Positions 17,945 through 25,848 of a DNA stretch of 64,000 nucleotides are shown here, in pieces. Numbering within the stretch: the stretch's first letter is position 1; the number at the start of each line of letters is the position of its first letter. Origin of the DNA: Oceanospirillaceae bacterium (lineage in GTDB: Bacteria; Pseudomonadota; Gammaproteobacteria; Pseudomonadales; Balneatricaceae); the NCBI GenBank assembly GCA_013215375.1, contig JABSRB010000010.1, positions 62,001-126,000 of the forward strand, in the 5' to 3' direction. Below the pieces are notes generated by a model. The model had not been told where the DNA came from and did no database searches. It was given only the letters and a program-made list of their open reading frames with translations. The translations under genes were made by a program, and so were the position numbers.

Positions 17945-18044
17945 GGTCAACATCCCCTAGCTGCGTTTAGGGAAGCTTACCTGATAGACAAATGAAAAGC
18001 TTGCGGGAGTTAAGTCCCGCAATTAGGAGTTATAGAGAGGTCTC

Positions 18045-18497
18045 TTAATGGTTTTTCCAACCGTGCCCTCTACGCTGGTGCTTATCCTTTAAAAACTCCA
18101 TAACTTCAGCCTTTTGCTCAGTATTGAGCCCATCGAGAAAGCCGGCAAATGCTGCGATAACCTCAGGTGCTGCCTGATTGATAAAGACTGTTTTTTCACT
18201 AATCATTTTTAACGCTTTTTGCTGATCAAAGGTATCTGCATTTAATAACTGTTCAATATCTTGGTGGAGCGGCTGCCCCTGGGCTTTAAATTGATCTTTT
18301 AGCGACATTACTTTATCGGTAAGCGCGGTTAATTGCAGCTTTTGCTCATCATTTAAATCTAGCTCGTGACTGACGTAACTAGTAACAAACGCAGCGCGTG
18401 CCTCACCGTACCCTTGTTTGGTGGCATATGCCCCTGCCGCGGTAACTAGTGATAAAGAGACGACGACTGCACCAATAATTTTTGTTGAACGTTTCAT
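18045..18497 (-). CDS. Spy/CpxP-family periplasmic protein
   Basis: The 150-residue exported protein has a signal peptide (M-K-R-S-T-K-I-I-G-A-V-V-V-S ... A-G-A-Y-A). Two L-T-x-x-Q-like elements occur: L-D-L-N-D-E-Q-K-L-Q-L near residue 46 and L-N-T-E-Q-K-A-E-V near 128. The protein is predicted largely helical and ends in a histidine-rich basic tail (H-Q-R-R-G-H-G-W-K-N-H). In the Spy/CpxP family such proteins act as periplasmic chaperones and feedback inhibitors of the Cpx kinase. GGGAG precedes the ATG. Same strand as and 100 bases before the response regulator. The histidines could bind metal. Confidence 0.82.
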   Translation of the reverse strand: MKRSTKIIGAVVVSLSLVTAAGAYATKQGYGEARAAFVTSYVSHELDLNDEQKLQLTALTDKVMSLKDQFKAQGQPLHQDIEQLLNADTFDQQKALKMISEKTVFINQAAPEVIAAFAGFLDGLNTEQKAEVMEFLKDKHQRRGHGWKNH

Positions 18498-18681
18498 GAT
18501 GTTACTCCCTGAGTTAACAGCTCTCTTTGCGGTTGCCTTAGAGATACTGTGTTTTGATGGGAGTAGTATCTTAGAAAAAAGCGTTAAACTCTTTTCACTA
18601 ACGCATCAGGTTGTAACAAGTTGTAACTTTTACGTACAATTGTTGGACGTAGTCGATTCACGGCACCTTTTAAAAGGACTA

Positions 18682-18711
18682 CACCCCACTAGATCCATAC
18701 CTAGTAGGGGT
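18682..18711 (-). terminator. Stem-loop downstream of the EamA transporter gene
   Basis: ACCCCACTAG (18683-18692) pairs with CTAGTAGGGGT (18701-18711) with one bulged base and an 8-base loop. It lies 12 bases beyond the transporter stop in its direction of transcription. A short T-rich stretch (CCTTTTAAAAGG) follows further on. Probable but not classical terminator. Confidence 0.45.
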
Positions 18712-18722
18712 TACATGAACAT

Positions 18723-19628
18723 TTACGGTGTATCTTGTGTTTTGTTAAACTTTAAAAAATTTAGCTTCCAGCCCAAATTAAGCCCTGTCACACTGAACAA
18801 AATCACTATCACACCCAACCATTGGTACATGCTTAAGCTCTGCTGATAGACAAAGTAGTCCACCACAATCGCCACAGCGGGGTACAAGAAAGCCAGTATC
18901 GCGATCAGTGGGATAGGTAATTTCTGATAGGACGAATACATCAAAATATACATAATACAAGTATGCACCAAACCCAAGATCAGTAGGTAGCTCCATTGTA
19001 ATGCATGCTCAGGCAGCACACTGAAATTAGCCAGCGGTAACAAAATCACGATGCCTACCAAAGTATTGAGTAGTGATATTAGCTCAGGTCGCACTTTACC
19101 TAAGCGCTTGGTGAGTAAAGTATTCACCGCGTACAAAATAGCCGCACCTAACGCCATAGCAAAGCCTAATAGCTGTTGCTCGCCATTTAAGTCATCCATA
19201 TTTAACTCAATAATCAACAGCAACCCAACAAAGGCAAAGACGAACCAAGGCAACTTACCTATGGCTATTTTTTCGCCCAGCACCAAACTGCCCGCCAGCA
19301 GTAAAAAGAACGGTTGGGTATTGTAAACCACGGTAGACAATGAAATAGAGGCATAACTATAGGCATTGAACAACAGCACCCAATTCAGCACTAGTGCCAA
19401 TGCCGCGAACAGTGCCATGATCAGCACCTTGCCTTTTAATGGCCAAGGCGTTAAAAACCCGCGCCACCAGCAGTAAAGCGCCAAGCCCATAGCGCCAAAC
19501 AGGCAGCGAAAGAAAATCACATTCCATACTGACTGCTCAGATTCAATCACTAAAAAACCGATAAACCCCGACAGCAGCATCGCCGTCGACATTTCTAATA
19601 TGCCCGATTGTTTCGTTGTTAAATTCAT
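18723..19628 (-). CDS. EamA/DMT-superfamily inner-membrane transporter
   Basis: The 301-residue protein has ten predicted membrane segments in two EamA repeats. The first ends near the conserved Y-N-T-Q-P-F-F-L-L-L-A-G and the second covers residues 150-290. Family members export amino acids or other metabolites. Length matches the RhaT/EamA group (about 290-300). It stands alone between the Spy-like gene (same strand, upstream gap 225 bases) and the MITE at 19675. The substrate is unknown. Confidence 0.85.
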   Translation of the reverse strand: MNLTTKQSGILEMSTAMLLSGFIGFLVIESEQSVWNVIFFRCLFGAMGLALYCWWRGFLTPWPLKGKVLIMALFAALALVLNWVLLFNAYSYASISLSTVVYNTQPFFLLLAGSLVLGEKIAIGKLPWFVFAFVGLLLIIELNMDDLNGEQQLLGFAMALGAAILYAVNTLLTKRLGKVRPELISLLNTLVGIVILLPLANFSVLPEHALQWSYLLILGLVHTCIMYILMYSSYQKLPIPLIAILAFLYPAVAIVVDYFVYQQSLSMYQWLGVIVILFSVTGLNLGWKLNFLKFNKTQDTP

Positions 19629-19674
19629 ATTCTTGATTCTCGTAATACTTGATTTATTGGCTCTATTATCCTTG

Positions 19675-19813
19675 GAGACCTCAGCATAACTACTGCACTC
19701 GATAATACGGCGTTAAAAATCGGCTCAATATGTTCATTTACACCAGTAGACTCCGCTATATCGCCAATTTTTGCCTTGTCTTATCTTCGTTCGCTACGTT
19801 ATGCAGAGGTCTC
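19675..19813. mobile_element. 139-bp MITE-like element with GAGACCTC termini, copy 2
   Basis: Same termini and interior as 15719-15847 and the same orientation: GAGACCTCAGCATAAC at the left and GTTATGCAGAGGTCTC at the right. It is 10 bases longer because of short insertions after GGCGTTAAAA and near the right end (TATCTTCGTTCGC). It lies upstream of the EamA gene start. Non-coding. Confidence 0.85.
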
Positions 19814-19945
19814 CCTTGATTAAAAACTATTAGATACGAGATAAAATAGGCTAGTCTGGATTTAAGCTTTTAATTAAAAGGAGGTTATCGAAACAAGCCT
19901 CATAATTCAAACGCATCATTATTTGCTCTATCCAAGAGACAACTA

Positions 19946-20038
19946 TTAAGCTTTTTGGCTACAAGCTGATAAGCACAAGGCTAACAAAGCGCAACAAAAA
20001 TTACGCCTTATCAGGTATTTATCTAATTTAAGCACCAA
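19946..20038 (-). pseudogene. Remnant of a fourth ankyrin-lipoprotein gene (signal peptide only)
   Basis: On the minus strand, a TTG (20038) or GTG (20035) opens a frame reading L-D-K-Y-L-I-R-R-N-F-C-C-A-L-L-A-L-C-L-S-A-C-S-Q-K-A before a stop at 19946-19948. It closely matches the lipoprotein leaders of the two genes upstream (R-R-K-Y-L-C-A-L-L-S-L-C-L-S-A-C-S-Q-T-A), including the lipobox. It follows the 20041 gene directly. Everything after the leader is missing. Most likely the decayed end of the tandem array; translation as a free lipopeptide cannot be excluded. Confidence 0.7.
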
Positions 20039-20040
20039 AA

Positions 20041-20880
20041 TTAATCAGGATTTTTCTCACTCCACGCTTTGAATTCTGCTTCTAAATCAGGTTTTGGTAA
20101 TCCTTTTTCTGCAAGGCGCTGCCAATATTTCTCTTTTATTATTGACTCTAACTGAGGCGCTACAGCAACACCCTTTTCTTTCAAGAACTTCCATACTTTG
20201 ACTTTATACGGCCATAATGGAGAGCCTGGTGCGTGTCTATCAGGATCATTTAATAGCCCTTCAATATTCAACTGTTCATCTGCATAGTCATAATCAGCAC
20301 CAAGTTCTAATAGCACCCATACAGCATCCCAATCACCTGAAAGGGCATAGCTCACCACAAGAGGTTCTTCAGTACGCGTTCTTGCGTTTATATCGGCTCC
20401 TTTACTTGCTAAGAAACGTGCAGCATCAAATTTATAATCTGTTAAAAAACGCATAATCACAGGGTTATCATTTGGTTGTAGGGAGCTTGGATCCCCCCCA
20501 TACTCTAATAACATCTCTAATAGTTCAGGCACTTTGTAATAAGCATCTACTGCTACTGTCATCGGATTGTCTTGGGTCATATTTCTGGCTTGCGGGTCTG
20601 CACCATTTTTTAATAACTCTCTCGATGCATTCACTTTTAAACGCCCTACGCTTAACAACAAGGGCGTTAATTCAGCTTTACCGACAGTATTTACATCAGC
20701 GCCTTGAGCAATAGCTGCAACAATGCCTTGTGCATCATCATTATTTATCGCTGTTTCAAGGGCGCGTTCCGCGGCATTTTTAGTGAAATATTTCGCTGAA
20801 TCCGCCGTTTGGCTACAGGCCGACAAACACAGTGATAACAAGGCGCAAAGAGTTTTGCGCCCTATTAGCTTTTTAACCAA
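20041..20880 (-). CDS. Ankyrin-repeat lipoprotein 1 (putative immunity protein)
   Basis: The 279-residue protein has a lipoprotein signal with lipobox L-S-A-C near residue 22. The rest is ankyrin-like helical repeats, visible as G-A-D-V-N-T-V-G-K-A-E-L-T-P-L-L, G-A-D-P-Q-A-R-N-M-T, G-G-D-P-S and G-A-D-I-N-A-R-T. A conserved C-terminal domain runs from L-N-I-E-G-L-L-N-D-P-D to the end. It is one of three near-identical tandem copies downstream of a lipase-like gene. A membrane-anchored, periplasm-facing ankyrin protein beside a lipase fits an immunity protein that binds the enzyme; this role is inferred. Confidence 0.85.
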   Translation of the reverse strand: MVKKLIGRKTLCALLSLCLSACSQTADSAKYFTKNAAERALETAINNDDAQGIVAAIAQGADVNTVGKAELTPLLLSVGRLKVNASRELLKNGADPQARNMTQDNPMTVAVDAYYKVPELLEMLLEYGGDPSSLQPNDNPVIMRFLTDYKFDAARFLASKGADINARTRTEEPLVVSYALSGDWDAVWVLLELGADYDYADEQLNIEGLLNDPDRHAPGSPLWPYKVKVWKFLKEKGVAVAPQLESIIKEKYWQRLAEKGLPKPDLEAEFKAWSEKNPD

Positions 20881-20890
20881 TTTCTTTACG

Positions 20891-21751
20891 CTATAATTTA
20901 TCAGGATTCTTTTTACTCCAGGTCTTAAACTCTGCTTCTAGGTCTGGCCTTGGCAAGCCTTTTTCGACGAGACGTTGCCAATATTTTTCTTTCACAATTG
21001 ACTCCAACTGTGGTGCTACAGCAACACCTTTTTCTTTCAAAAATTTCCATACTTTTACCTTATAAGGCCAAAGAGGAGAGCCAGGCGCATGCCTATCTGG
21101 ATCATTTAATAACCCTTCAATATTCAGCTGCTCATCTGCATAGTTATAATCAGCGCCTAATTTCAATAAAACCCATACTGCATCCCAATCGCCTGAAAGC
21201 GCATAACTAACGACTAAAGGTCGCTTTGTATTAGTTCTCGCATTGATATCTGCGCCCTTACTGGCTAAATAGCGTACCGCATCAAAATCAAACGCAGTTA
21301 GAAAATTTGTAATAATAGGGTCATCATCAGATCCTCTTATGCTAGGGTCCCCACCATGATTCAATAGCATTTCTAAAAGTTCAGGGACTTTACCATAAGC
21401 CTCCGCTGCTACTGTCATTGCATTTTGACCTGAAATTTCGCGCATTTGCGGATCTGCACCTGCCTCTAATAAAGCTTTTGTCGCTTTGAGTTTTAAACTT
21501 CCCACACTCAGCAATAAAGGGGTAAGTTGGGCCTTACCCACTGTATTTACATCAGCGCCTTGGGCAATAGCGGTATTAACGCCTTGTGCATCATCATTAT
21601 TAATAGCTGTTTCAAGGGTGCGTTCCGCTGCATTTTTAGTAAAATACTTCGCTGAATCCGCCGTTTGACTACACGCCGACAAACACAGCGATAACAAGGC
21701 GCAAAGGTATTTGCGCCTGACAAGATTTTTAACCAAATTAGATAAACTCAA
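20891..21751 (-). CDS. Ankyrin-repeat lipoprotein 2 (putative immunity protein)
   Basis: The 286-residue tandem paralogue has lipobox L-S-A-C near residue 26 and the same ankyrin and C-terminal organisation as its neighbours. Its C-terminal domain is almost identical to that of the 20041 gene, while its middle (L-K-A-T-K-A-L-L-E-A-G-A-D-P-Q-M-R-E-I-S) differs from both other copies. Ten bases separate it from the next gene and one base from the previous one, so the three are co-transcribed. Divergence concentrated in the repeats' outer surfaces would be expected if copies recognise different enzyme variants. Confidence 0.85.
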   Translation of the reverse strand: MSLSNLVKNLVRRKYLCALLSLCLSACSQTADSAKYFTKNAAERTLETAINNDDAQGVNTAIAQGADVNTVGKAQLTPLLLSVGSLKLKATKALLEAGADPQMREISGQNAMTVAAEAYGKVPELLEMLLNHGGDPSIRGSDDDPIITNFLTAFDFDAVRYLASKGADINARTNTKRPLVVSYALSGDWDAVWVLLKLGADYNYADEQLNIEGLLNDPDRHAPGSPLWPYKVKVWKFLKEKGVAVAPQLESIVKEKYWQRLVEKGLPRPDLEAEFKTWSKKNPDKL

Positions 21752-21752
21752 T

Positions 21753-22586
21753 TTAATCAGGATTTTCTTCGCTCCATGCTTTGAACTCAGCTTCTAAATC
21801 TGGTTTTGGTAAGCCTTTTTCAACTAAATATTCCCAATAATCAGGATCAACCAAATCATTAATATTTTGATAAACAGCAGCCCCTTTGGTTTTAAGAAAC
21901 TTCCATACTCTTATTTTATGCGGCCATATAGGAGAGTCTGGATCATGCTGATCTGGGTCATTTAATAGTCCTTCAATATTCAGCTGTTCATCTGCATAAT
22001 TATAATCAGCGCCTAATTTCAATAAAACCCATACTGCATCCCAATCGCCTGAAAGCGCATAACTAACGACAAGAGGCTCTTCTGTTCGTGTCCTTGCATT
22101 TATATCTCCCCCTTTACTTGCTAAATAACGCACTGCATCAAATTTATAATCTGTAAGAAAGCGCATAATCATGGGATTATTATCCGATCTTCTAGTACTT
22201 GGATTCCCCCCATATTCTAATAACATCTCTAATAGTTCTGGCACCTTATAGTAGGCGTCTACCGCCACTGTCATCGCATTATCTTTGGTCATATTTCTGG
22301 TTTGCGGGTCCGCACCATTTTTTAATAACTCTCTCGATGCATTCACTTTTAAACGCCCTACGCTTAACAACAAGGGCGTTAATTCAGCTTTACCTACAGT
22401 ATTTACATCAACGCCTTGAGCAATAGCTGCAACAATGCCTTGTGCATCATCATTATTTATCGCTGATTCAAGGGCGCGTTCCGCGGTATTTTTAGTGAAA
22501 TACATGGTGTTGTTTCCATTCGTTTGATTATTACAAGCGCTTAGCAGCACCGCTGTTAGGCAAAAAAATAATTTAATTATCCGCAT
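21753..22586 (-). CDS. Ankyrin-repeat lipoprotein 3 (putative immunity protein)
   Basis: The 277-residue protein has a different leader (lipobox L-S-A-C near residue 18, followed by N-N-Q-T-N-G-N-N) but the same ankyrin core. The repeats match the 20041 gene (K-V-N-A-S-R-E-L-L-K-N-G-A-D-P-Q, Y-Y-K-V-P-E-L-L-E-M-L-L-E-Y-G-G), whereas residues about 215-255 are unique (P-I-W-P-H-K-I-R-V, Y-Q-N-I-N-D-L-V-D-P-D-Y-W). Its start overlaps the lipase stop by 10 bases (translational coupling), making it the copy most tightly tied to the enzyme. Confidence 0.85.
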   Translation of the reverse strand: MRIIKLFFCLTAVLLSACNNQTNGNNTMYFTKNTAERALESAINNDDAQGIVAAIAQGVDVNTVGKAELTPLLLSVGRLKVNASRELLKNGADPQTRNMTKDNAMTVAVDAYYKVPELLEMLLEYGGNPSTRRSDNNPMIMRFLTDYKFDAVRYLASKGGDINARTRTEEPLVVSYALSGDWDAVWVLLKLGADYNYADEQLNIEGLLNDPDQHDPDSPIWPHKIRVWKFLKTKGAAVYQNINDLVDPDYWEYLVEKGLPKPDLEAEFKAWSEENPD

Positions 22587-23893
22587 TTTTTTAAAAACTC
22601 TTGCAGTGCTTTTTTATCTTGTTTCAAGGTATCCGTCAGCCCCATAGTGACATTCTGCATACGGTGTTGAATCATTTTAGCGAGGTTAGGATTAGCATTT
22701 TTTACTTTTCTATCCCAATTAGACAGCGGAATTGAATTTGGCAAGGTCTCTTGGTGACCTGCTTTTACGCTTGGGAAAATCCTAACCGGTAGCCCCTCAT
22801 TTATTTGCTGCTGCGCTTGACCAATCATATTATCGATATCAGCTAGATAACTTTCTCTATCCGCTGCAAATTCCGTATCTGCATCTGAATCTTCTTCAAT
22901 AGCTGCACGCATTTGTGGGTTACTCACTTTGATTTTCATCGGGTTAATTCCCGAACCATCACCAGCTAATTCATCACGCAGAAAACGCGTATTAATCAAC
23001 TGCTGCTGGGGGTCGGTGGTGTTATTCATAAAAGTTAAAAAATCCCCTTCTGCACTAAAGGCTTGAGTTCTTTCTGCTAATTTATCAAAGCCTTTATTAC
23101 CTGTTCTTTTTAATGAAGCCTCATGTAGACCCGCTGCATTAAAAACCTTCACCTTTGCATTTTTAGCAATTAAACCCGCTTCTTGTGCCATGCCTCCTCC
23201 TTTTGAATACCCGGCAATATTAAATGGCACTTTGTTTTTAGTCAGAAGTCTCGCTAAATCGCGAGTTGATTTATATTGGTCAGTATCTCTGCCTTGGCCA
23301 TTATCGGTATTGGTTTTCCAATCCACTAGAGAGTCAGGTTGGGTATCTCTGGGCACCATAATCAGAGAACCGTCCACTTCTGATCGATAAATAGCCGCTC
23401 TATAGCCAGTTGTATCGTTTCTTAAATGTCCATCTTTCAATGTACCAGCAGGCAAGCCTAACTCCTTATTTAACGCCTCGGCTGTATCAGGCAATCTAGT
23501 TAGACACTTTTCGAGTAAGCCCGATTTTTTCTTTAAATAATTTTTTCGCTCTCTCGGCGAAGTATTGTTTGGCATGCCTCCGGCTGCATCCTTTAATAAA
23601 TTCAAATCTAGTGCTGCATTTGCGTATGGCATCGCTTCACGATAACGATTAAAGCGCTCGACAATGGCTGTTTCTTTTAAATCAGTTGCACGTAAGTTAC
23701 AAGGTGTGGGTTTTTTAGCCAGTCGAAAGGGTTGCTGGCCTCCAAACTCAATAACATCGCTATAAGCGTTCAGTTGATTTTTTATGGCCTTTACTGCGGC
23801 GGAGGCTAGGTTATCATTGCCTTGTTGTTTCGCTTCACAAGGTGAAGGTGGACAAGGCAATTGACCGGCAGGTGGATTTTGTATGGGAAACAT
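22577..23893 (-). CDS. Lipase-like alpha/beta hydrolase, putative secreted antibacterial effector
   Basis: The 438-residue protein has no signal peptide. It starts with a proline/cysteine-rich segment (P-P-A-G-Q-L-P-C-P-P-S-P-C) and contains the nucleophile elbow G-Y-S-K-G with Ser near 230 followed by glycines (G-G-G-M-A-Q-E-A-G). A likely catalytic histidine is H380 in V-K-A-G-H-Q-E-T; the acid is not certain, D287 or D302-region candidates exist. It resembles type VI secretion lipase effectors in overall plan: cytosolic, no leader, followed by lipoprotein genes. No VgrG, PAAR or Hcp gene is in the window, so the delivery route is inferred. Confidence 0.65.
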   Translation of the reverse strand: MFPIQNPPAGQLPCPPSPCEAKQQGNDNLASAAVKAIKNQLNAYSDVIEFGGQQPFRLAKKPTPCNLRATDLKETAIVERFNRYREAMPYANAALDLNLLKDAAGGMPNNTSPRERKNYLKKKSGLLEKCLTRLPDTAEALNKELGLPAGTLKDGHLRNDTTGYRAAIYRSEVDGSLIMVPRDTQPDSLVDWKTNTDNGQGRDTDQYKSTRDLARLLTKNKVPFNIAGYSKGGGMAQEAGLIAKNAKVKVFNAAGLHEASLKRTGNKGFDKLAERTQAFSAEGDFLTFMNNTTDPQQQLINTRFLRDELAGDGSGINPMKIKVSNPQMRAAIEEDSDADTEFAADRESYLADIDNMIGQAQQQINEGLPVRIFPSVKAGHQETLPNSIPLSNWDRKVKNANPNLAKMIQHRMQNVTMGLTDTLKQDKKALQEFLKKCG

Positions 23894-23923
23894 GGTGATT
23901 ACATATCCTTTTGTAATACGTAT

Positions 23924-24280
23924 TTATTCTTCTAGATCCAGATCAAATTCACTAAAACGTAGATCGCTGTGTTGTGAAAAATAACGCTGCATATGAAACT
24001 CAGGATCTTCAGTTTGTATTATTTTTCCAAGAGATTGTACTAACGGCTCCCCTTGGCAATGCAGTGATAAAAGATAAGTTAGCGTCACTGCTCCTACCCG
24101 TTCATTCTGATCTTTTAGTTGTGGCCAGAAAGGTGCCCATAAATCTTCAAGCGTTTCACGCTCTAAAAGAGCCTTGCGCATATCTGCTTGCTGAGTTCTT
24201 GTTAACAGAAAATCTGTCAATTTTCTAAAAAAGTGCGCTCTGGTAATTTGTTCCATTTGCAGCGCTGATATTTTTAACAT
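23924..24280 (-). CDS. Small acidic protein upstream of the lipase gene (T6SS-associated-like)
   Basis: The 118-residue protein begins M-L-K-I-S-A-L-Q-M-E-Q-I-T-R-A-H-F-F-R-K-L. I recognise this pattern (MxxI-x-x-x-QME-x-L ... F-x-R-x-x-x-x-L) from small proteins encoded beside VgrG/PAAR and effector genes in type VI secretion loci; the recognition is from memory and not tested. It is predicted helical, with an acidic C-terminus (S-E-F-D-L-D-L-E-E). It is the first gene of the lipase/ankyrin operon, 30 bases ahead. A chaperone or adaptor role is plausible. Confidence 0.55.
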   Translation of the reverse strand: MLKISALQMEQITRAHFFRKLTDFLLTRTQQADMRKALLERETLEDLWAPFWPQLKDQNERVGAVTLTYLLSLHCQGEPLVQSLGKIIQTEDPEFHMQRYFSQHSDLRFSEFDLDLEE

Positions 24281-24683
24281 TTTTTGTTCATCCTTGAACC
24301 TAAACTCGACAGTTTGACATTATTTTAGACGTAGAAAAATCGCGCTGAAACGAAGCTTGATTTGCAGGAAATGGTGACTCCCTTTACCAAAAGCATAACG
24401 AAGTTAGGGTGCGATTTAGCAAGTCTAAAGTAATGTAGAGAATTTTCCCATCAAGTGTATCCATCGGGTACTATAATTATGATGAAAAACAATATATTTT
24501 GAGACATATGCTCAACGATCAACTGCCGGTTTTAGGTTAAACAGTCATGGCGATTCTAAATGAAAGACAATCTTGATACCACGTGATTTTTTCTTATACA
24601 GACTTTAGTATTCGACAGTAAAATAATTGCTGCTATTGCTCATATTCGGCTTTTAGCGATCAACCAAAAAGTAGACATATACT
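24281..24683. other. Intergenic region upstream of the lipase operon
   Basis: Four hundred bases without a supportable gene. It carries the leftward promoter of the lipase operon and the former promoter of the dead lrp gene. No repeat or hairpin recognised. Confidence 0.5.
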
Positions 24684-25241
24684 ATGCCTAACAATAAAAA
24701 CTCATCATTAACTGATGTTACCGACATCAAAATCATTAACATCCCCAGTGACAATGCTCGCACCTCCGCCAGTGCTATCGCCAAGTATTAGTGAACGCAT
24801 TAAACGCTTGGAAGAAAATGGTGTTATAGCCAAATTTACTCTCGAACTCAACCCTGAGCTAATTGGCTACCCCTTTAGCGCCATCGTTAGAATAAAACCA
24901 CTGCCGGGGAAAATTCACATTCTACAACAGCGACTGATTAACGGCCCCATAACAAGCTATCTCGCGTCGCCAACCTCATGATAAAGTAAAAGCTGATCGT
25001 CTGACGCTATGGGCACCAACCCTTTGATGATTCAGGCTCCGCCTAATTCATCTCTATTGAATTAGATAACTGCATCCAATGCGATAAAGTCACTGGTGAA
25101 GACTGTTTCATCGCCCGCTTAGTGCTGAAATCAATTCCAGAATTAGACGACGTATTAGAACGCATTGTTGAGCTGGCTCAGACCAGCACCGCCATCATTA
25201 AAAAATCACCGGTACACAATAGACTGCCAAAGCTCTGTTAA
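24684..25241 (+). pseudogene. Lrp/AsnC-family regulator, broken
   Basis: Three fragments in different frames reconstruct one Lrp-type protein. The ATG at 24684 gives L-T-D-V-T-D-I-K-I-I-N-I...D-N-A-R-T-S-A-S-A-I-A-K, then a stop at 24789. A shifted frame gives S-I-S-E-R-I-K-R-L-E-E-N-G-V-I-A-K-F and on to I-V-R-I-K-P-L-P-G-K. After about 100 inserted bases comes C-D-K-V-T-G-E-D-C-F-I-A-R-L-V-L-K, ending R-L-P-K-L-C at 25241. The helix-turn-helix and ligand-binding halves are thus both present but disrupted by a small deletion/frameshift and a repeat insertion. Confidence 0.85.
24961..25062 (+). repeat. Dispersed repeat family (TTGATGATTCAGG), copy inside the lrp pseudogene
   Basis: Bases 25022-25062 (TTTGATGATTCAGG, then CGCCTAATTCATCTCTATT) match repeats at 56273-56350 and 59162-59256. 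The CTCGCGT at 24961 matches the left part of the 59162 copy, so the insertion probably covers most of 24961-25062. It separates two coding segments of the former lrp gene. Confidence 0.7.
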
Positions 25242-25290
25242 CCGAGCAGCAATAGTTAGCGGTAAGATGTTGTAAATTGACAAAAGTATA

Positions 25291-25309
25291 ATTGCGAATA
25301 ATTATCATT
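25291..25309 (+). promoter_or_regulatory. Probable Fur box upstream of fecI-like gene
   Basis: The sequence GCGAATAATTATCATT within 25294-25309 matches the right two thirds of the Fur consensus (GATAATGATAATCATTATC). It is about 35 bases before the sigma-factor start, where repression by Fe-Fur would block the promoter. It fits the iron-uptake genes that follow. Confidence 0.6.
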
Positions 25310-25341
25310 TGGTATAGCATTCTTATAAATTCACTAAAGCT

Positions 25342-25848
25342 ATGCTCATGCACTCTAACTCGATGACTATTATTGGCGATATTTACAGCAATTATAAAAG
25401 CTGGCTAGCGGCGTTATTAAATCGCCGTACCGGGTGCATAGATACTGCTGCTGATCTCACACAAGATGTATTTGTGCGACTATTAAACAAACCTATATTG
25501 CCAGAGATTCTCGAACCGAAAGCTTATTTAGCGCGCATCGCTCACGGCTTATTAATAGATCACCATCGCCGTGCCTCTTTAGAAAAATCTTGGTTAGAAC
25601 AGCTACAGAACATACCTGAACAATATGTTCCCAGCGCCCAAGATCAGGCGATAATGATTGAGACACTCGCCAGCATCGATTTAATGTTAAATGGGCTAAA
25701 ACCTCGGGTACGCAAAGTCTTTTTAATGTCACGTTTAGAAGGTATTAGCTACACCAAGATCGCCGCCCTATTACAAGTGTCGAAGAGTAGTGTAGAAAAA
25801 GACATGGCGACAGCACTGCGCCACTGTTATAAGTTGATGATCAACTAA
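25342..25848 (+). CDS. ECF sigma factor, FecI-like
   Basis: The 168-residue protein has sigma region 2 (residues about 20-90; A-A-D-L-T-Q-D-V-F-V-R-L) and region 4 (about 105-165; V-F-L-M-S-R-L-E-G-I-S-Y-T-K-I-A-A-L-L-Q-V-S-K-S-S-V-E-K split across the helix-turn-helix). No region 3, as in ECF factors. It would direct transcription of the TonB receptor gene after signalling by the FecR-like protein encoded directly next (stop and start codons adjacent). Start at ATG 25342 or two codons on. Confidence 0.88.
   Translation: MLMHSNSMTIIGDIYSNYKSWLAALLNRRTGCIDTAADLTQDVFVRLLNKPILPEILEPKAYLARIAHGLLIDHHRRASLEKSWLEQLQNIPEQYVPSAQDQAIMIETLASIDLMLNGLKPRVRKVFLMSRLEGISYTKIAALLQVSKSSVEKDMATALRHCYKLMIN

Noticed and set aside
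24715-24981. An 88-codon frame that could be read as a small intact regulator
   Set aside because: It is the middle fragment of an Lrp gene whose first and last parts lie in other frames.
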